Assembly: GCF_900129915.1 (NCBI RefSeq) | Contig: NZ_FQXH01000007.1 | Coordinates: 154,963 to 218,962, forward strand | Source of the DNA: Tepidibacter thalassicus DSM 15285 | GTDB taxonomy: Bacteria > Bacillota > Clostridia > Peptostreptococcales > Peptostreptococcaceae | Length of the DNA stretch: 64,000 nucleotides | Direction of reading: 5' to 3' | Shown: positions 55,812-64,000 of the stretch, piece after piece | How positions within the stretch are numbered: the first letter of the stretch is position 1 | Layout of the letters: every line of letters begins with the position of its first letter | Program-made: the position numbers and the translations under genes | The notes under the pieces: generated by a model | The model's database searches: none | Told to the model about the DNA's origin: nothing | What the model saw: the letters and a program-made list of their open reading frames with translations, nothing else

Positions 55812-57596
55812 ATGGCATTAGATGGAATAGTTATCAATTCTTTAATCAAAGAACTTTCTTCTAAACTAACAGGTGGTAAAATAGACAAAATATACCAACC
55901 TGAAGATGATGAACTCCTTCTCAACATAAGAAACGAAGGAACAAATTATAAATTACTACTTAGTTCAAATAGCTCTAATCCAAGAGCATATATAACTAAT
56001 ACATACAACAAAGAAAACCCTATAAAAGCACCCATGTTTTGTATGGTTCTTAGAAAACACATTCAAAACGGAAAAATAGTAAACATACATCAACCAGATT
56101 TTGAAAGAATTATTCGAATAACTATAGAATCTCTAGATGAACTAAAAATAAAAAAAACAAAAGATTTAATTATAGAAATAATGGGAAAACACAGCAATAT
56201 AATACTTGTAGATAATGAAGAAAACAAAATATTAGATTCTATAAAAAGAATACCATTGAGTATAAGCAGATATAGACAAGTTCTTCCAGGACAAAAATAT
56301 GTCAATCCCCCATCTCAAAATAAATTAAATCCACTAAATGAAATATCACAAGAAAAATTTATAAATACACTTATCAACAACAAAAAAGAACTATATAAAG
56401 CTATATACTCTTCATTTAAAGGAATAAGCCCATTAATAGCCAAAGAAATATGCTTTAGAAGTAATATTGATATAGATATTAATACAAATTATATTGATAA
56501 AAAAGATTTTAGCTCACTATACAGTGCATTTACTAGACTTTTTAAACAAATAAAAAATAATATATTTTATCCTTGTATTGCTATTGATAAAAGACTAAAT
56601 AAAGTTATAGATTTTAGCTGCATAAAAATAACAATGTATAACCACTATTCTTTTATAGAAAATGACAGTATAAGCTTTATTCTCGATAAATATTACTACG
56701 AAAAAGATATTAAAGAAAGAATAAACCAAAAATCACAAAATCTAAGAAAAAACATTTCAAATAAATTAGATAGACTTTATAATAAACTCAAAAAGCAAAA
56801 AGAAGAATTATTAGAATCTGAAAATGCTGATATCTACAAAACCTATGGTGAATTGATAACATCTTATATATACATGATAAAAAAAGGAATGAGTGAAATT
56901 GATGTTGTAAATTTCTATAATCCTGATGGCGAAAACATAAAAATAAAACTAGATAAAAAACTAACTCCATCAGAAAACGCACAAAAATACTTTAAAAAAT
57001 ACAACAAACTCAAACACGCAGCAATAGAACTTAAACATCAATTAAAAATAACCAATGAAGAAATTGAATATTTAGAAAATATACTATTTAATATAAACAA
57101 CTGTGAAAATCTAGATGAGCTTGAAGAAATAAAAGAAGAACTAATAAAAACAGGATATATTAAAGGCAAAAACTCTAATAAAAATAAAGATAAAAACAAA
57201 TTAAAAACTTCACCTTATGAATTTATATCATCAGATGGATTTAAAATTTATGTAGGTAAAAATAATAAACAAAATGATTATCTCACTTTAAAAATGGCAT
57301 CTAGCGATGATATATGGCTTCATACAAAAAATATACCTGGATCTCATGTTATAATAAAAAGCGAAGGAAAAGAAGTTCCTGAAAATACAATATTTGAAGG
57401 AGCAATGCTTGCTGCGTATTTTAGCAAAGCAAAAATGTCATCTCAAGTCCCTGTAGACTATACAAAAAAGAAAAATATAAAAAAACCTAACGGCGCAAAA
57501 CCTGGAATGGTAATTTACGAAACAAATAATACTATATATGTTACTCCATCAGAAGAATATATTATAAAAATTAAAAATAATAAAGAAAATGAATAA
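55812..57596 (+). CDS. rqcH: Rqc2 homologue RqcH (NFACT family)
   Basis: A 594-residue NFACT protein (ALDGIVINSLIKELSSKL). An N-terminal NFACT-N domain, a long coiled-coil middle (about 300-450), and a C-terminal NFACT-R domain with DIWLHTKNIPGSHVIIKS. RqcH recruits alanyl-tRNA to stalled 50S subunits and adds C-terminal Ala tails. The DR pair of the family reads E98-R99 (DFERI). GAGG is 7 bases before the ATG. Older names: fibronectin-binding protein A. Confidence 0.93.
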   Translation: MALDGIVINSLIKELSSKLTGGKIDKIYQPEDDELLLNIRNEGTNYKLLLSSNSSNPRAYITNTYNKENPIKAPMFCMVLRKHIQNGKIVNIHQPDFERIIRITIESLDELKIKKTKDLIIEIMGKHSNIILVDNEENKILDSIKRIPLSISRYRQVLPGQKYVNPPSQNKLNPLNEISQEKFINTLINNKKELYKAIYSSFKGISPLIAKEICFRSNIDIDINTNYIDKKDFSSLYSAFTRLFKQIKNNIFYPCIAIDKRLNKVIDFSCIKITMYNHYSFIENDSISFILDKYYYEKDIKERINQKSQNLRKNISNKLDRLYNKLKKQKEELLESENADIYKTYGELITSYIYMIKKGMSEIDVVNFYNPDGENIKIKLDKKLTPSENAQKYFKKYNKLKHAAIELKHQLKITNEEIEYLENILFNINNCENLDELEEIKEELIKTGYIKGKNSNKNKDKNKLKTSPYEFISSDGFKIYVGKNNKQNDYLTLKMASSDDIWLHTKNIPGSHVIIKSEGKEVPENTIFEGAMLAAYFSKAKMSSQVPVDYTKKKNIKKPNGAKPGMVIYETNNTIYVTPSEEYIIKIKNNKENE

Positions 57597-57624
57597 GCGA
57601 GGAATTTTTCTCGCTTATTTTATA
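57592..57624 (+). terminator. Rho-independent terminator of rqcH
   Basis: AATAAGCGAG and CTCGCTTATT around GAATTTTT, then TTTAT. It overlaps the rqcH stop codon. Confidence 0.85.
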
Positions 57625-57699
57625 ACTTTTCAAAAAATAAACTTTATTTTTTTTAATTTTCTTGATATAATGAAGTTCCTTGAAATTTTTATAGAAAGG

Positions 57700-58191
57700 A
57701 TGATTGTTATTAGCGAATTACTATTAATATCAATATTTTCTGCTGTTGTAGCTATAATTTGGGGAAGTGCTAGCTTTTTAAGTGGAATATTTACATGGGT
57801 AGGATTTGCAGGATGGACAAGTTTTTGTGTAGCTGATGGAACCGATCCCCTAAAAAAAGCAATAAAATCATATATATGCAATTTAAGTGGTGTATTTTGG
57901 GCAAGCGTTACACTTTATATAAGTAGTTTAATAAATATTCCTGCAATAACTATAGTTCTTACAACAGGAGTTGCAACTGTATTTTTAATTTATCAATCTA
58001 GATTTAACATACTTTCTTGTATTCCATGCTGTTTTATAGGATGTTTTGTAACATTTGGATTAAATGGAGATTATAAAATGGCTGCAACAGGATTATTATG
58101 TGGAGCAATACTTGGATATTTAGGAGATAAAACAGGAAAACTTGCAAGTAAAATAAAAAATAAAGACATACAAATAGAAAAAGCATCTTAA
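57700..58191 (+). CDS. DUF1097 family membrane protein
   Basis: A 163-residue protein with five predicted membrane helices, including FSAVVAIIWGSASFLSGI, WTSFCVADG and MAATGLLCGAILGYLGDK. Related to YcdZ-type DUF1097 proteins; function unknown, possibly small-solute transport. The start is uncertain: ATG at 57700 directly abuts the AAAGG site, while an ATT four codons later is better spaced. A longer frame from 57589 overlaps the rqcH terminator and a promoter-like TATAAT (about 57664), so it is rejected. Its stop is shared with the converging uraA stop. Confidence 0.75.
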   Translation: MIVISELLLISIFSAVVAIIWGSASFLSGIFTWVGFAGWTSFCVADGTDPLKKAIKSYICNLSGVFWASVTLYISSLINIPAITIVLTTGVATVFLIYQSRFNILSCIPCCFIGCFVTFGLNGDYKMAATGLLCGAILGYLGDKTGKLASKIKNKDIQIEKAS

Positions 58192-58203
58192 GATGCTTTT
58201 TCT
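58176..58203. terminator. Bidirectional terminator between DUF1097 gene and uraA
   Basis: A perfect 28-base palindrome, AGAAAAAGCATCTT with its complement. Both converging genes end within it: their stop codons share the TTAA at the centre (58188-58191). T residues follow on both strands. Confidence 0.9.
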
Positions 58204-59438
58204 CTATTTAACACTTTATTAAGTAACACTCCAATTATGGCTGCAAGACTTAACCCCGTTATTTTGACAGTTGAAGTAACTGGTATTCCAATAACTATTC
58301 CTTTACTTTGAAAATAATTTGTTCCAAGTCCTATTGTTAATATTGAAATCATTATTACAATATTTGAAACTTTAAATTCTACATTGCTATTTTTTATAGT
58401 TTTAAATCCAATAAATGCTATCATAGAAAACAACATTAGACTTATTCCACCCATTACTGGAGTTGGTATAGTTCTGAGAAAACTTCCCACTTTACTTATA
58501 CATCCAAGTACTATTGCAAATACTGCTGTAATTCTAAGTATAGATGGATCGTAATTTTTAGTTATAGCAAGCACTCCTGTATTTTCTCCATATGTTGTAT
58601 TAGCAGGTCCTCCTATAAATCCACCTATAATTGTCGCAAGACCATCTCCTATTAACGTTCTATTAAGCCCTGGATTTTCTATAAAGTTTTTACCAACTAC
58701 TGCTCCATTTGTAGTTATATCCCCTATATGCTCCATAAAAACAGCTAATACCACTGGAGCAATTACAGCTATTGCTCCTATCTCAAATTTAGGCAATGTA
58801 AAATTTGGAATCAAAATCCAAGAAGCTTCTTTTATAACACCAGTATCTACTATTCCTAATTTTAAAGAAATAACATATCCTACTGTTACAGCTATTAATA
58901 TTGAAAGTTGTTTTATAAATCCTCTTCCTAAAAAAGTTATCAAAATAGCTATTAAAAGAGTTGCTATTGATACTATATAATTGCCAGACGCCATATCAAA
59001 TGCTACTGGTACAAGGTTTAACCCTATAACCATAATCATTGGTCCTGTAACTTGAGCAGGAAAATATTCTTTTACTTTTTCAACTCCTACTTTTTTTACT
59101 ATAAAAGACATTATAACATATAAAATCCCCGCTATTACTATTCCACCTTGAGCATAAGATAAATCTCCATTATATATTTGTTTAACTGTAAGTATTACAG
59201 GTATAAATGCAAAACTTGAGCCTAAAAATACAGGAACCATTCCTTTAGTTGCTAAATGAAATATTAAAGTGCCAAGTCCAGCTGATATTAATGCTACAGA
59301 TGGATCAAATCCAGTTAAGATAGGAACAAGTACTGTTGCTCCAAACATGGCAAGTAAATGTTGAATTGCTAAAACTACTTTTTTAATATTTTCAGATGCC
59401 TCAAAAGATTTGTTAACAGATAGGTTTAATGTTTTCAT
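58188..59438 (-). CDS. uraA: Uracil permease
   Basis: A 416-residue NCS2 transporter with about 14 helices. It has LLAMFGATVLVP, SVALISAGLGTLIF, GDGLATIIGGFIGGPANTTYGENTGV and PVMGGISLMLF, the usual substrate-site sequences. It lies downstream of pyrR with a PyrR-binding leader between, so pyrimidine level should control it. AGGAGG lies 8 bases before the ATG and can be masked by a hairpin. Confidence 0.95.
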   Translation of the reverse strand: MKTLNLSVNKSFEASENIKKVVLAIQHLLAMFGATVLVPILTGFDPSVALISAGLGTLIFHLATKGMVPVFLGSSFAFIPVILTVKQIYNGDLSYAQGGIVIAGILYVIMSFIVKKVGVEKVKEYFPAQVTGPMIMVIGLNLVPVAFDMASGNYIVSIATLLIAILITFLGRGFIKQLSILIAVTVGYVISLKLGIVDTGVIKEASWILIPNFTLPKFEIGAIAVIAPVVLAVFMEHIGDITTNGAVVGKNFIENPGLNRTLIGDGLATIIGGFIGGPANTTYGENTGVLAITKNYDPSILRITAVFAIVLGCISKVGSFLRTIPTPVMGGISLMLFSMIAFIGFKTIKNSNVEFKVSNIVIMISILTIGLGTNYFQSKGIVIGIPVTSTVKITGLSLAAIIGVLLNKVLNREKAS

Positions 59439-59445
59439 AAAAATA

Positions 59446-59469
59446 CCTCCTTTATTTTTTATAAGGAGG
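59446..59469 (-). promoter_or_regulatory. Shine-Dalgarno-masking hairpin in the uraA leader
   Basis: On the minus-strand RNA, CCUCCUU pairs with AAGGAGG, the ribosome site of uraA, around an AU-rich 10-base loop. It follows the PyrR stem and a second hairpin (59468-59485). No U-rich terminator tail follows that second hairpin. Confidence 0.55.
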
Positions 59470-59483
59470 GAGAAAAATTTCTC

Positions 59484-59516
59484 CCTTTTTCAGTCTCTCT
59501 GGACTGAATTAAAAGG
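59484..59516 (-). promoter_or_regulatory. PyrR-binding stem-loop upstream of uraA
   Basis: Minus-strand RNA contains CAGUCCAGAGAGACUG flanked by CCUUUU and AAAAGG, matching the known PyrR-binding anti-antiterminator loop. PyrR with UMP would stabilise it and lower uraA expression. Confidence 0.9.
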
Positions 59517-59530
59517 TCTAATTAGATTAT

Positions 59531-60070
<540 letters not shown>

Positions 60071-60086
60071 TTACACCTCCATAAAT

Positions 60087-60117
60087 ACAAAAACTTCCTG
60101 CCAGACGGCAAGAAGTT
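60087..60117 (-). terminator. Attenuator terminator of pyrR leader
   Basis: Minus-strand AACTTCTTGCC and GGCAGGAAGTT around GTCT, followed by TTTTTG. It works with the PyrR box upstream. Confidence 0.88.
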
Positions 60118-60146
60118 ATAATAATCCCATAAAAATTTTTAGTATA

Positions 60147-60179
60147 ATCCTTGCCAGCCTCTCTGGACTGAAATTAAAG
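60147..60179 (-). promoter_or_regulatory. PyrR-binding stem-loop upstream of pyrR
   Basis: Minus-strand RNA UUUCAGUCCAGAGAGGCUGG followed by CAAGG matches the PyrR recognition consensus, with flanking CCUU and AAGG pairing. Confidence 0.92.
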
Positions 60180-60201
60180 GTATTTTATCTACTTCTAACA
60201 A

Positions 60202-60230
60202 ATTGTATCATTAAAAAATATTTTAGTCAA
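60202..60230 (-). promoter_or_regulatory. Sigma-A type promoter of pyrR-uraA
   Basis: Minus-strand TTGACT (60225-60230), a 17-base spacer and TACAAT (60202-60207). The -35 box overlaps the last codons of rluD. Confidence 0.85.
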
Positions 60231-61131
60231 GTATTTTTAATAATTTTTGAAAATAATCTGGAAGTTCTGATGTAAATTCCATATACTCTTTAGTAGTTGG
60301 ATGGATAAATCCTAAAGTTCTTGCATGTAAAACTTGTCCATTTAGATTAAATTTAGAACTTTTAGGCCCATATACACTATCTCCAAGTAAAGGATGTCTA
60401 TTATATGATATATGAACTCTTATCTGATGAGTTCTCCCCGTTTCAAGTTGTGCTTGAACATATGTATATTTTTCAAATCGTTTAATTACTTTAAAATGAG
60501 TTACAGCTCTTTTACCATTAGGTACTACAGCCATTTTTAATCTATCAACAGGATGTCTTCCAATCGGAGCATTTACAGTTAAATTATCCTCCTTTAAAAC
60601 GCCATGGCATATCATTTCATATTTTCTAGTTATACTATGCTCTTTTAACTGCTCTGCCAAAAAATTATGTGAATTGTTATTTTTAGCTATCATTAAAAGC
60701 CCTGATGTATTTTTATCTATTCTATGAACAATACCTGGTCTTATCACTCCATTTATTGAAGATAAATTACCCCTACAATGATATAAAATAGCATTTACTA
60801 AAGTCCCTGTATAATTTCCCGGTGCTGGATGAACAACCATACCTTGAGGTTTATTTACTACTAAAACATCTTCATCCTCATACACTATGTCTATAGGTAT
60901 ATTTTCTGGTTCTACTTCTAAAACTTTAGGTTCAGGTATACTTATTCTGATTTTATCATCTTCTTTTACTAAATATCTCGGTTTTTCCTTTTTATCATTG
61001 ACAAGTACATTTCCCTCTTTTATTAACTTTTGTATAAATGATCTAGACATTTCTCCTAATTCATTTGATAAAAAAACATCTAATCTATTTCCTTCATCTT
61101 CCTCTAAAACTATAAACTCTTTTTCTTGCAT
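60223..61131 (-). CDS. RluA/RluD family 23S rRNA pseudouridine synthase
   Basis: A 302-residue protein with an N-terminal S4 domain (NRLDVFLSNELGEMSRSFIQ) and the catalytic HRIDKNTSGLLMIAK containing the active-site Asp, plus ETGRTHQIRVH. It is the lspA neighbour called YlyB in Bacillus. It begins 10 bases after lspA. Confidence 0.95.
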   Translation of the reverse strand: MQEKEFIVLEEDEGNRLDVFLSNELGEMSRSFIQKLIKEGNVLVNDKKEKPRYLVKEDDKIRISIPEPKVLEVEPENIPIDIVYEDEDVLVVNKPQGMVVHPAPGNYTGTLVNAILYHCRGNLSSINGVIRPGIVHRIDKNTSGLLMIAKNNNSHNFLAEQLKEHSITRKYEMICHGVLKEDNLTVNAPIGRHPVDRLKMAVVPNGKRAVTHFKVIKRFEKYTYVQAQLETGRTHQIRVHISYNRHPLLGDSVYGPKSSKFNLNGQVLHARTLGFIHPTTKEYMEFTSELPDYFQKLLKILD

Positions 61132-61141
61132 AAAATTCCTC

Positions 61142-61573
61142 CTATTCTTTGCCCCAAATTATAGTATATGAAAGTAATATTCCTCCTATTACAACACATA
61201 TATCTGCTACATTAAAAACAGGCCATACTATAAAATCCAAAAAGTCAACTACAAAATTCAATCTTATTCTATCTATTAAATTACCTATTGCTCCAGATAA
61301 AATCAATATTAAAGAAATTCTTGTACATACTCCTAAATTTTTATTGGAAAATAAATAATATAGAATAAATACAGTTACCCCTAGCGAAATTGTAATAAAA
61401 AACCATTTTTGATTCTGAAGTATTCCAAAAGCAGCCCCCCTATTTTCTACATATGTAAGATTAAAAATATTTTTAACAATAACAATCGATCCTACTTGAG
61501 ATAAATACTTTAAAACAAAATATTTTGTTATTTGATCTAACCCTATTAAAAATAAAATTAACATTATGCTCAC
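61142..61573 (-). CDS. lspA: Lipoprotein signal peptidase
   Basis: A 143-residue membrane protease with four helices. The two catalytic Asp lie in GNLIDRIRLNFVVDF and PVFNVADICVVIG. It cleaves lipobox signal peptides such as that of the sugar-binding protein in this window. It starts with GTG, 8 bases after GGGGG. Confidence 0.96.
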   Translation of the reverse strand: MSIMLILFLIGLDQITKYFVLKYLSQVGSIVIVKNIFNLTYVENRGAAFGILQNQKWFFITISLGVTVFILYYLFSNKNLGVCTRISLILILSGAIGNLIDRIRLNFVVDFLDFIVWPVFNVADICVVIGGILLSYTIIWGKE

Positions 61574-61614
61574 GTATACAACCCCCTAATAAATTAATCC
61601 ATAAAATTATACCA

Positions 61615-61651
61615 TAAAATAAAATGCCATGGATACTTTCCATAGCATTTT
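61615..61651 (-). terminator. Terminator of the TraR/DksA-like gene
   Basis: AAAATGCTATGG and CCATGGCATTTT around an AAGTAT loop (61621-61651), then TATTTTATG on the minus strand. It begins at the stop codon of the gene at 61650. Confidence 0.75.
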
Positions 61652-62171
61652 AAAAATCATCTTCTACTTGATCATGTTCTTCATTTCTATTCAAATCTGC
61701 TAAATCTTCAACTATATCACTATAAAAATAGTCTCTCTTATTTAAAAGTTCTTCTTCAATTGGTCTATAATCTTGATTTTTATAAATTTTATCGTATTCA
61801 CTTGAACAACTAAAACATAAAGAACTTTCCGGAATTATATCTAATCTTTCCTCTTCTATTTCTTTTTTACACTTTTCACATATTCCATAAGTTCCATTAT
61901 TTATCCTTTCTAATGCTGCATTTATTTGATACAATCTATTTTTTTCATTATCTCTTAAATTCATATTCATTTCTGCCATAAAAACTTCCGTTCCCATATC
62001 TGCCGGATGATTGTCATATCCCGATAATTCTCCAGTATTTTCTCTCATGCTAACACGTGTAGTATTATCTCCGTAAACAGTATTATCATCAATTTCATCT
62101 ATTAAATTTATAACTTTTTCTCTTTCCTTTAAAAGAATTTTTTTATAATAATTCAAATCTATATTCCCCAT
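61650..62171 (-). CDS. DksA/TraR C4-type zinc finger protein (YteA-like)
   Basis: A 173-residue protein of the YteA sporulation family. An N-terminal helical region (NYYKKILLKEREKVINLIDE), then HPADMGTEVFMAEMN, then the zinc finger GTYGICEKC...LCFSC. It probably modulates RNA polymerase or stores in spores, but the role is unsettled. The start follows AGGAGG; the longest frame adds 11 residues overlapping the DUF5665 gene. Confidence 0.88.
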   Translation of the reverse strand: MGNIDLNYYKKILLKEREKVINLIDEIDDNTVYGDNTTRVSMRENTGELSGYDNHPADMGTEVFMAEMNMNLRDNEKNRLYQINAALERINNGTYGICEKCKKEIEEERLDIIPESSLCFSCSSEYDKIYKNQDYRPIEEELLNKRDYFYSDIVEDLADLNRNEEHDQVEDDF

Positions 62172-62181
62172 ATTTTTCCTC

Positions 62182-62445
62182 CTATCTGTAATTTTCAATA
62201 ACATCTAACAGTTTTGCTATATACTGCCCTATCAAAGGTAAATTTACCCAACTTTTCAATATATAAAATACTACAGCTGCTAAAATAGTTAACCCTATAG
62301 CTGTTCCAAGTCCTCTAGCAAGTCCAGCTATAAAATTAATATAAATAAGTCTTAACGGATTGTTCATTAAATCTGTATATTCTCTCAATCTGCTTTTATC
62401 TAACATTTGAGCTATTTCATCTAATTTTTTTTCTATTTTATCCAT
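62182..62445 (-). CDS. DUF5665 membrane protein
   Basis: An 87-residue protein: helical N terminus (MDKIEKKLDEIAQMLDKS), NPLRLIYINFIAGLARGLGTAIG and a C-terminal hydrophobic stretch. It matches DUF5665; function unknown. It starts at ATG after AAGAGG; the longest frame begins with TTG inside that site. Adjacent to the DksA-like gene. Confidence 0.82.
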   Translation of the reverse strand: MDKIEKKLDEIAQMLDKSRLREYTDLMNNPLRLIYINFIAGLARGLGTAIGLTILAAVVFYILKSWVNLPLIGQYIAKLLDVIENYR

Positions 62446-62499
62446 TTTATCCTCTTTCAATTATTTTCCCCCTACTTCAAATTAATTATTTATAAAATA

Positions 62500-63597
62500 T
62501 TATTTCTTACAACTAATAAAAATTTGCTTAACATATAAAAGTATTAATGTAAAAATAGGGATAAAAACTTGCAACGGTATGTGTATATACTTAACTACAA
62601 ATTCAAGCCCTATTTTTATATGTTCAAAATAATTTTTTGCTATAATTTGAGATAAAAATAAAACAATAATTCCAAATGGAATTGCCAATATTTTCGTATT
62701 ATTTAAATTCATAATTTGAGATGTTCCTAAAATAGCAGCATACATAAAAATTGAAATTTTAAAAAATCCTCCAACAACTAATGTAACGACAAATAAAGTA
62801 TCTAATCTCTCTAAAAAACCTATTTTTAATACACTTACAGTCTGCAAAAAAGGCGAAACAGATACACTTGCTATTTCTAAACCTAATACTCCTATAAATA
62901 GTATTACATTTATAGACAATATAATCCCTTCAATAACAACAGCTAATATAGCTATTTTTCTTACCTTATAATTTTCAAATACATAAGGATAAAACATAGT
63001 AAATACAATTTCTTCTCCATATGGAAATGCTATAAGTTGCCATCCATTTATTATCACTTCTAAAAAACCATTTTCCAAAACAGGTTTGAGATTATTCACC
63101 GTAAATAATCCTTCTGTAAATATCGCCAATATAAACACTACAATAGGCATACCTACTAATATTACAAATGTCAAATTAGCAAGATTAACAATAACTTCAA
63201 TACCTTTATATAATCCATAAGTTATAACTATAATTAAAAACACACCCACAAAAAACATCGGGGTATTATTTAATCTAGTATTAAATATCATTTCTTCATA
63301 ATCCCTTAACACTCTTGATGCTATATATGTAAAATAACATATGTAAACTCCACTTAAAATATTTCCCAAAAATTTTCCATAAATTTTTGGCATATATTCA
63401 ACCAAACTATCTTTAGGATACTTATAATGTAATGCTGTATATATAATTTGTAAACAAACCCCTGATAATGAATAAAAAAACATAGCTATCCATGCATCTT
63501 GTTTTGTCTTTGGGCCCAAGAAAAAAAGGATTGCACTACCATAAGGCAAAATAATCATCATAATAAAAAGCTGATACGGGGTTATTTTGTATCTCAA
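62500..63597 (-). CDS. Endospore germination permease (GerAB/GerKB type), orphan
   Basis: A 365-residue APC-superfamily protein with ten helices, of the GerAB/GerKB type that binds germinant and transports it in the spore inner membrane. It shows YQLFIMMIILPYGSAILF, YPKDSLVEYMPKIYG and QLIAFPYGEEIVFTMFYPY. The GerAA and GerAC partners are not next to it. Start: TTG 6 to 7 bases after AGGTGG, which gives MRYKITPYQLF; the longest frame's GTG lies inside that site. A likely sigma-G promoter lies upstream. Confidence 0.9.
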   Translation of the reverse strand: MRYKITPYQLFIMMIILPYGSAILFFLGPKTKQDAWIAMFFYSLSGVCLQIIYTALHYKYPKDSLVEYMPKIYGKFLGNILSGVYICYFTYIASRVLRDYEEMIFNTRLNNTPMFFVGVFLIIVITYGLYKGIEVIVNLANLTFVILVGMPIVVFILAIFTEGLFTVNNLKPVLENGFLEVIINGWQLIAFPYGEEIVFTMFYPYVFENYKVRKIAILAVVIEGIILSINVILFIGVLGLEIASVSVSPFLQTVSVLKIGFLERLDTLFVVTLVVGGFFKISIFMYAAILGTSQIMNLNNTKILAIPFGIIVLFLSQIIAKNYFEHIKIGLEFVVKYIHIPLQVFIPIFTLILLYVKQIFISCKK

Positions 63598-63658
63598 ATT
63601 TTCCACCTCAATACTATATTCATTTCTATATTTTAACCAAATTATTTCAAAAACATTA

Positions 63659-63688
63659 CATAATGTATTCCTTCATTTAGCATATTCA
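63659..63688 (-). promoter_or_regulatory. Candidate sigma-G/sigma-F promoter of the germination gene
   Basis: Minus-strand TGAATA (63683-63688), a 17-base spacer and CATTATG (63659-63665). It fits the forespore consensus TGMATA...CATNMTA except at the last base. Confidence 0.55.
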
Positions 63689-63750
63689 CTTTTCACAAAA
63701 ATATTCTTCTACAAAAAATAAAAGACTGTTGTTAATTGGGTCTATAATAT

Positions 63751-63782
63751 TTAGTGTTGGTGAAAACTAACACTAATTTTTT
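63751..63782 (+). terminator. Terminator-like hairpin near the IS left end
   Basis: TTAGTGTT and AACACTAA around a GGTGAAAACT loop, followed by a T-run. It would stop incoming transcripts from reaching the transposase gene. Confidence 0.65.
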
Positions 63783-63862
63783 GTATAAAAAAACGAGACA
63801 AGAGAGAATCACTTAGTTATAATTTAATCACCACAAAAAAATCATAAAAGGAGTGATTTCTC

Positions 63863-64000
63863 ATGTCTCATAATAATTTTATACTAAATTTGCTTAATTT
63901 AAAAGACCCTAATATAACTTTTAATGATAATTATTACTCTGAAGAAATTATTAACAATGTTAAATCTAAAGTTTTTTATGCTACATTAACCTATATGCCT
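63863..64000 (+). CDS. ISL3 family transposase (5' part)
   Basis: The 46 codons visible read MSHNNFILNLLNLKDPNI...SEEIINNVKSKVFYATLTYMP, matching the N terminus of ISL3 transposases just ahead of their zinc-binding domain. AAAGGAGTG precedes the ATG. The rest is beyond the edge. Confidence 0.85.
   Translation, partial: MSHNNFILNLLNLKDPNITFNDNYYSEEIINNVKSKVFYATLTYMP

Larger units (their letters stand above)
63738..64000 (+). mobile_element. ISL3-type insertion sequence (right part outside window)
   Basis: The left terminus probably begins near GGGTCTATAATATTTAG, typical of ISL3 ends starting with GGG; the exact inverted repeat and target duplication cannot be checked without the other end. 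It holds an early terminator-like hairpin and the transposase start. Confidence 0.75.

Noticed and set aside
57589..57699. N-terminal extension of the DUF1097 protein
   Set aside because: It runs through the rqcH terminator and a TATAAT box; the Shine-Dalgarno site is far downstream.

Overview
The window is AT-rich DNA from an endospore-forming member of the class Clostridia. This rests on the full spoIIIAA-AH operon, a spoVM gene, ylbJ, a GerAB-type germination permease and a YteA-like protein, together with FapR, FabK, PyrR, RqcH and PASTA-kinase gene orders typical of Firmicutes. I cannot name genus or species. About 73 genes and one gene remnant are present; nearly all are on the minus strand, so this is probably a leftward replichore. 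No tRNA, rRNA or CRISPR array was seen, and no gene-free stretch exceeds 300 bases.

Layout. 1-7133: a housekeeping run transcribed leftward from a strong promoter upstream of an asp23-like gene (asp23, nusB, a TsaD paralogue, xseA, xseB, ispA, a PAP2-like gene), then dxs from its own promoter and the 5' part of tlyA. 7201-12324: spoIIIAA-AH, the mother-cell half of the engulfment feeding channel. 12442-18945: fapR-plsX-fabH-fabK-fabD-fabG-fabF, with a textbook FapR operator just downstream of the -10 box; acpP is missing from the cluster. 19074-21100: rpmF with its YceD-like partner, then ackA. 21398-22663: tmcAL, divergent from ackA. 22704-24016: CheX and a CheY-CheX fusion.

24242-30513 looks like an acquired block. 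A small heat-shock gene keeps its start but loses its last third exactly where a five-gene glycan cassette begins (binding lipoprotein, two permeases, a GNAT acetyltransferase, a GH123-family hydrolase). 30809-38507 returns to core genes: ylbJ, a coiled-coil protein, coaD, rsmD, recG, fakA, asp23/yloU, rpmB, plus two very short genes: spoVM and a 48-residue membrane protein upstream of it. Two 157-bp, 99% identical intergenic repeats bracket this block.

38766-55606: one long leftward series covering thiN, rpe, rsgA, prkC, prpC, rlmN, rsmB, a YugP-like protease, a DUF116 protein, fmt, def, priA, coaBC, rpoZ, gmk, remA, yicC and dapF. It joins translation start and end processing, CoA synthesis, restart of replication and Ser/Thr kinase signalling. 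55812-58191 (plus strand): rqcH and a DUF1097 membrane protein. 58188-63597: uraA and pyrR, each behind a PyrR-binding leader, then rluD, lspA, a DksA/TraR-like gene, a DUF5665 gene and an orphan gerAB-type gene with a likely forespore promoter. The window ends inside an ISL3-type insertion sequence.

Start codons were re-chosen from Shine-Dalgarno positions wherever the longest frame overran the upstream gene; TTG and GTG starts are common. The points most worth a second look are the 157-bp repeats, the spoVM pair, the GH123 cassette with its nested operator and the hsp20 it broke, and the uraA leader that may act on translation rather than transcription.
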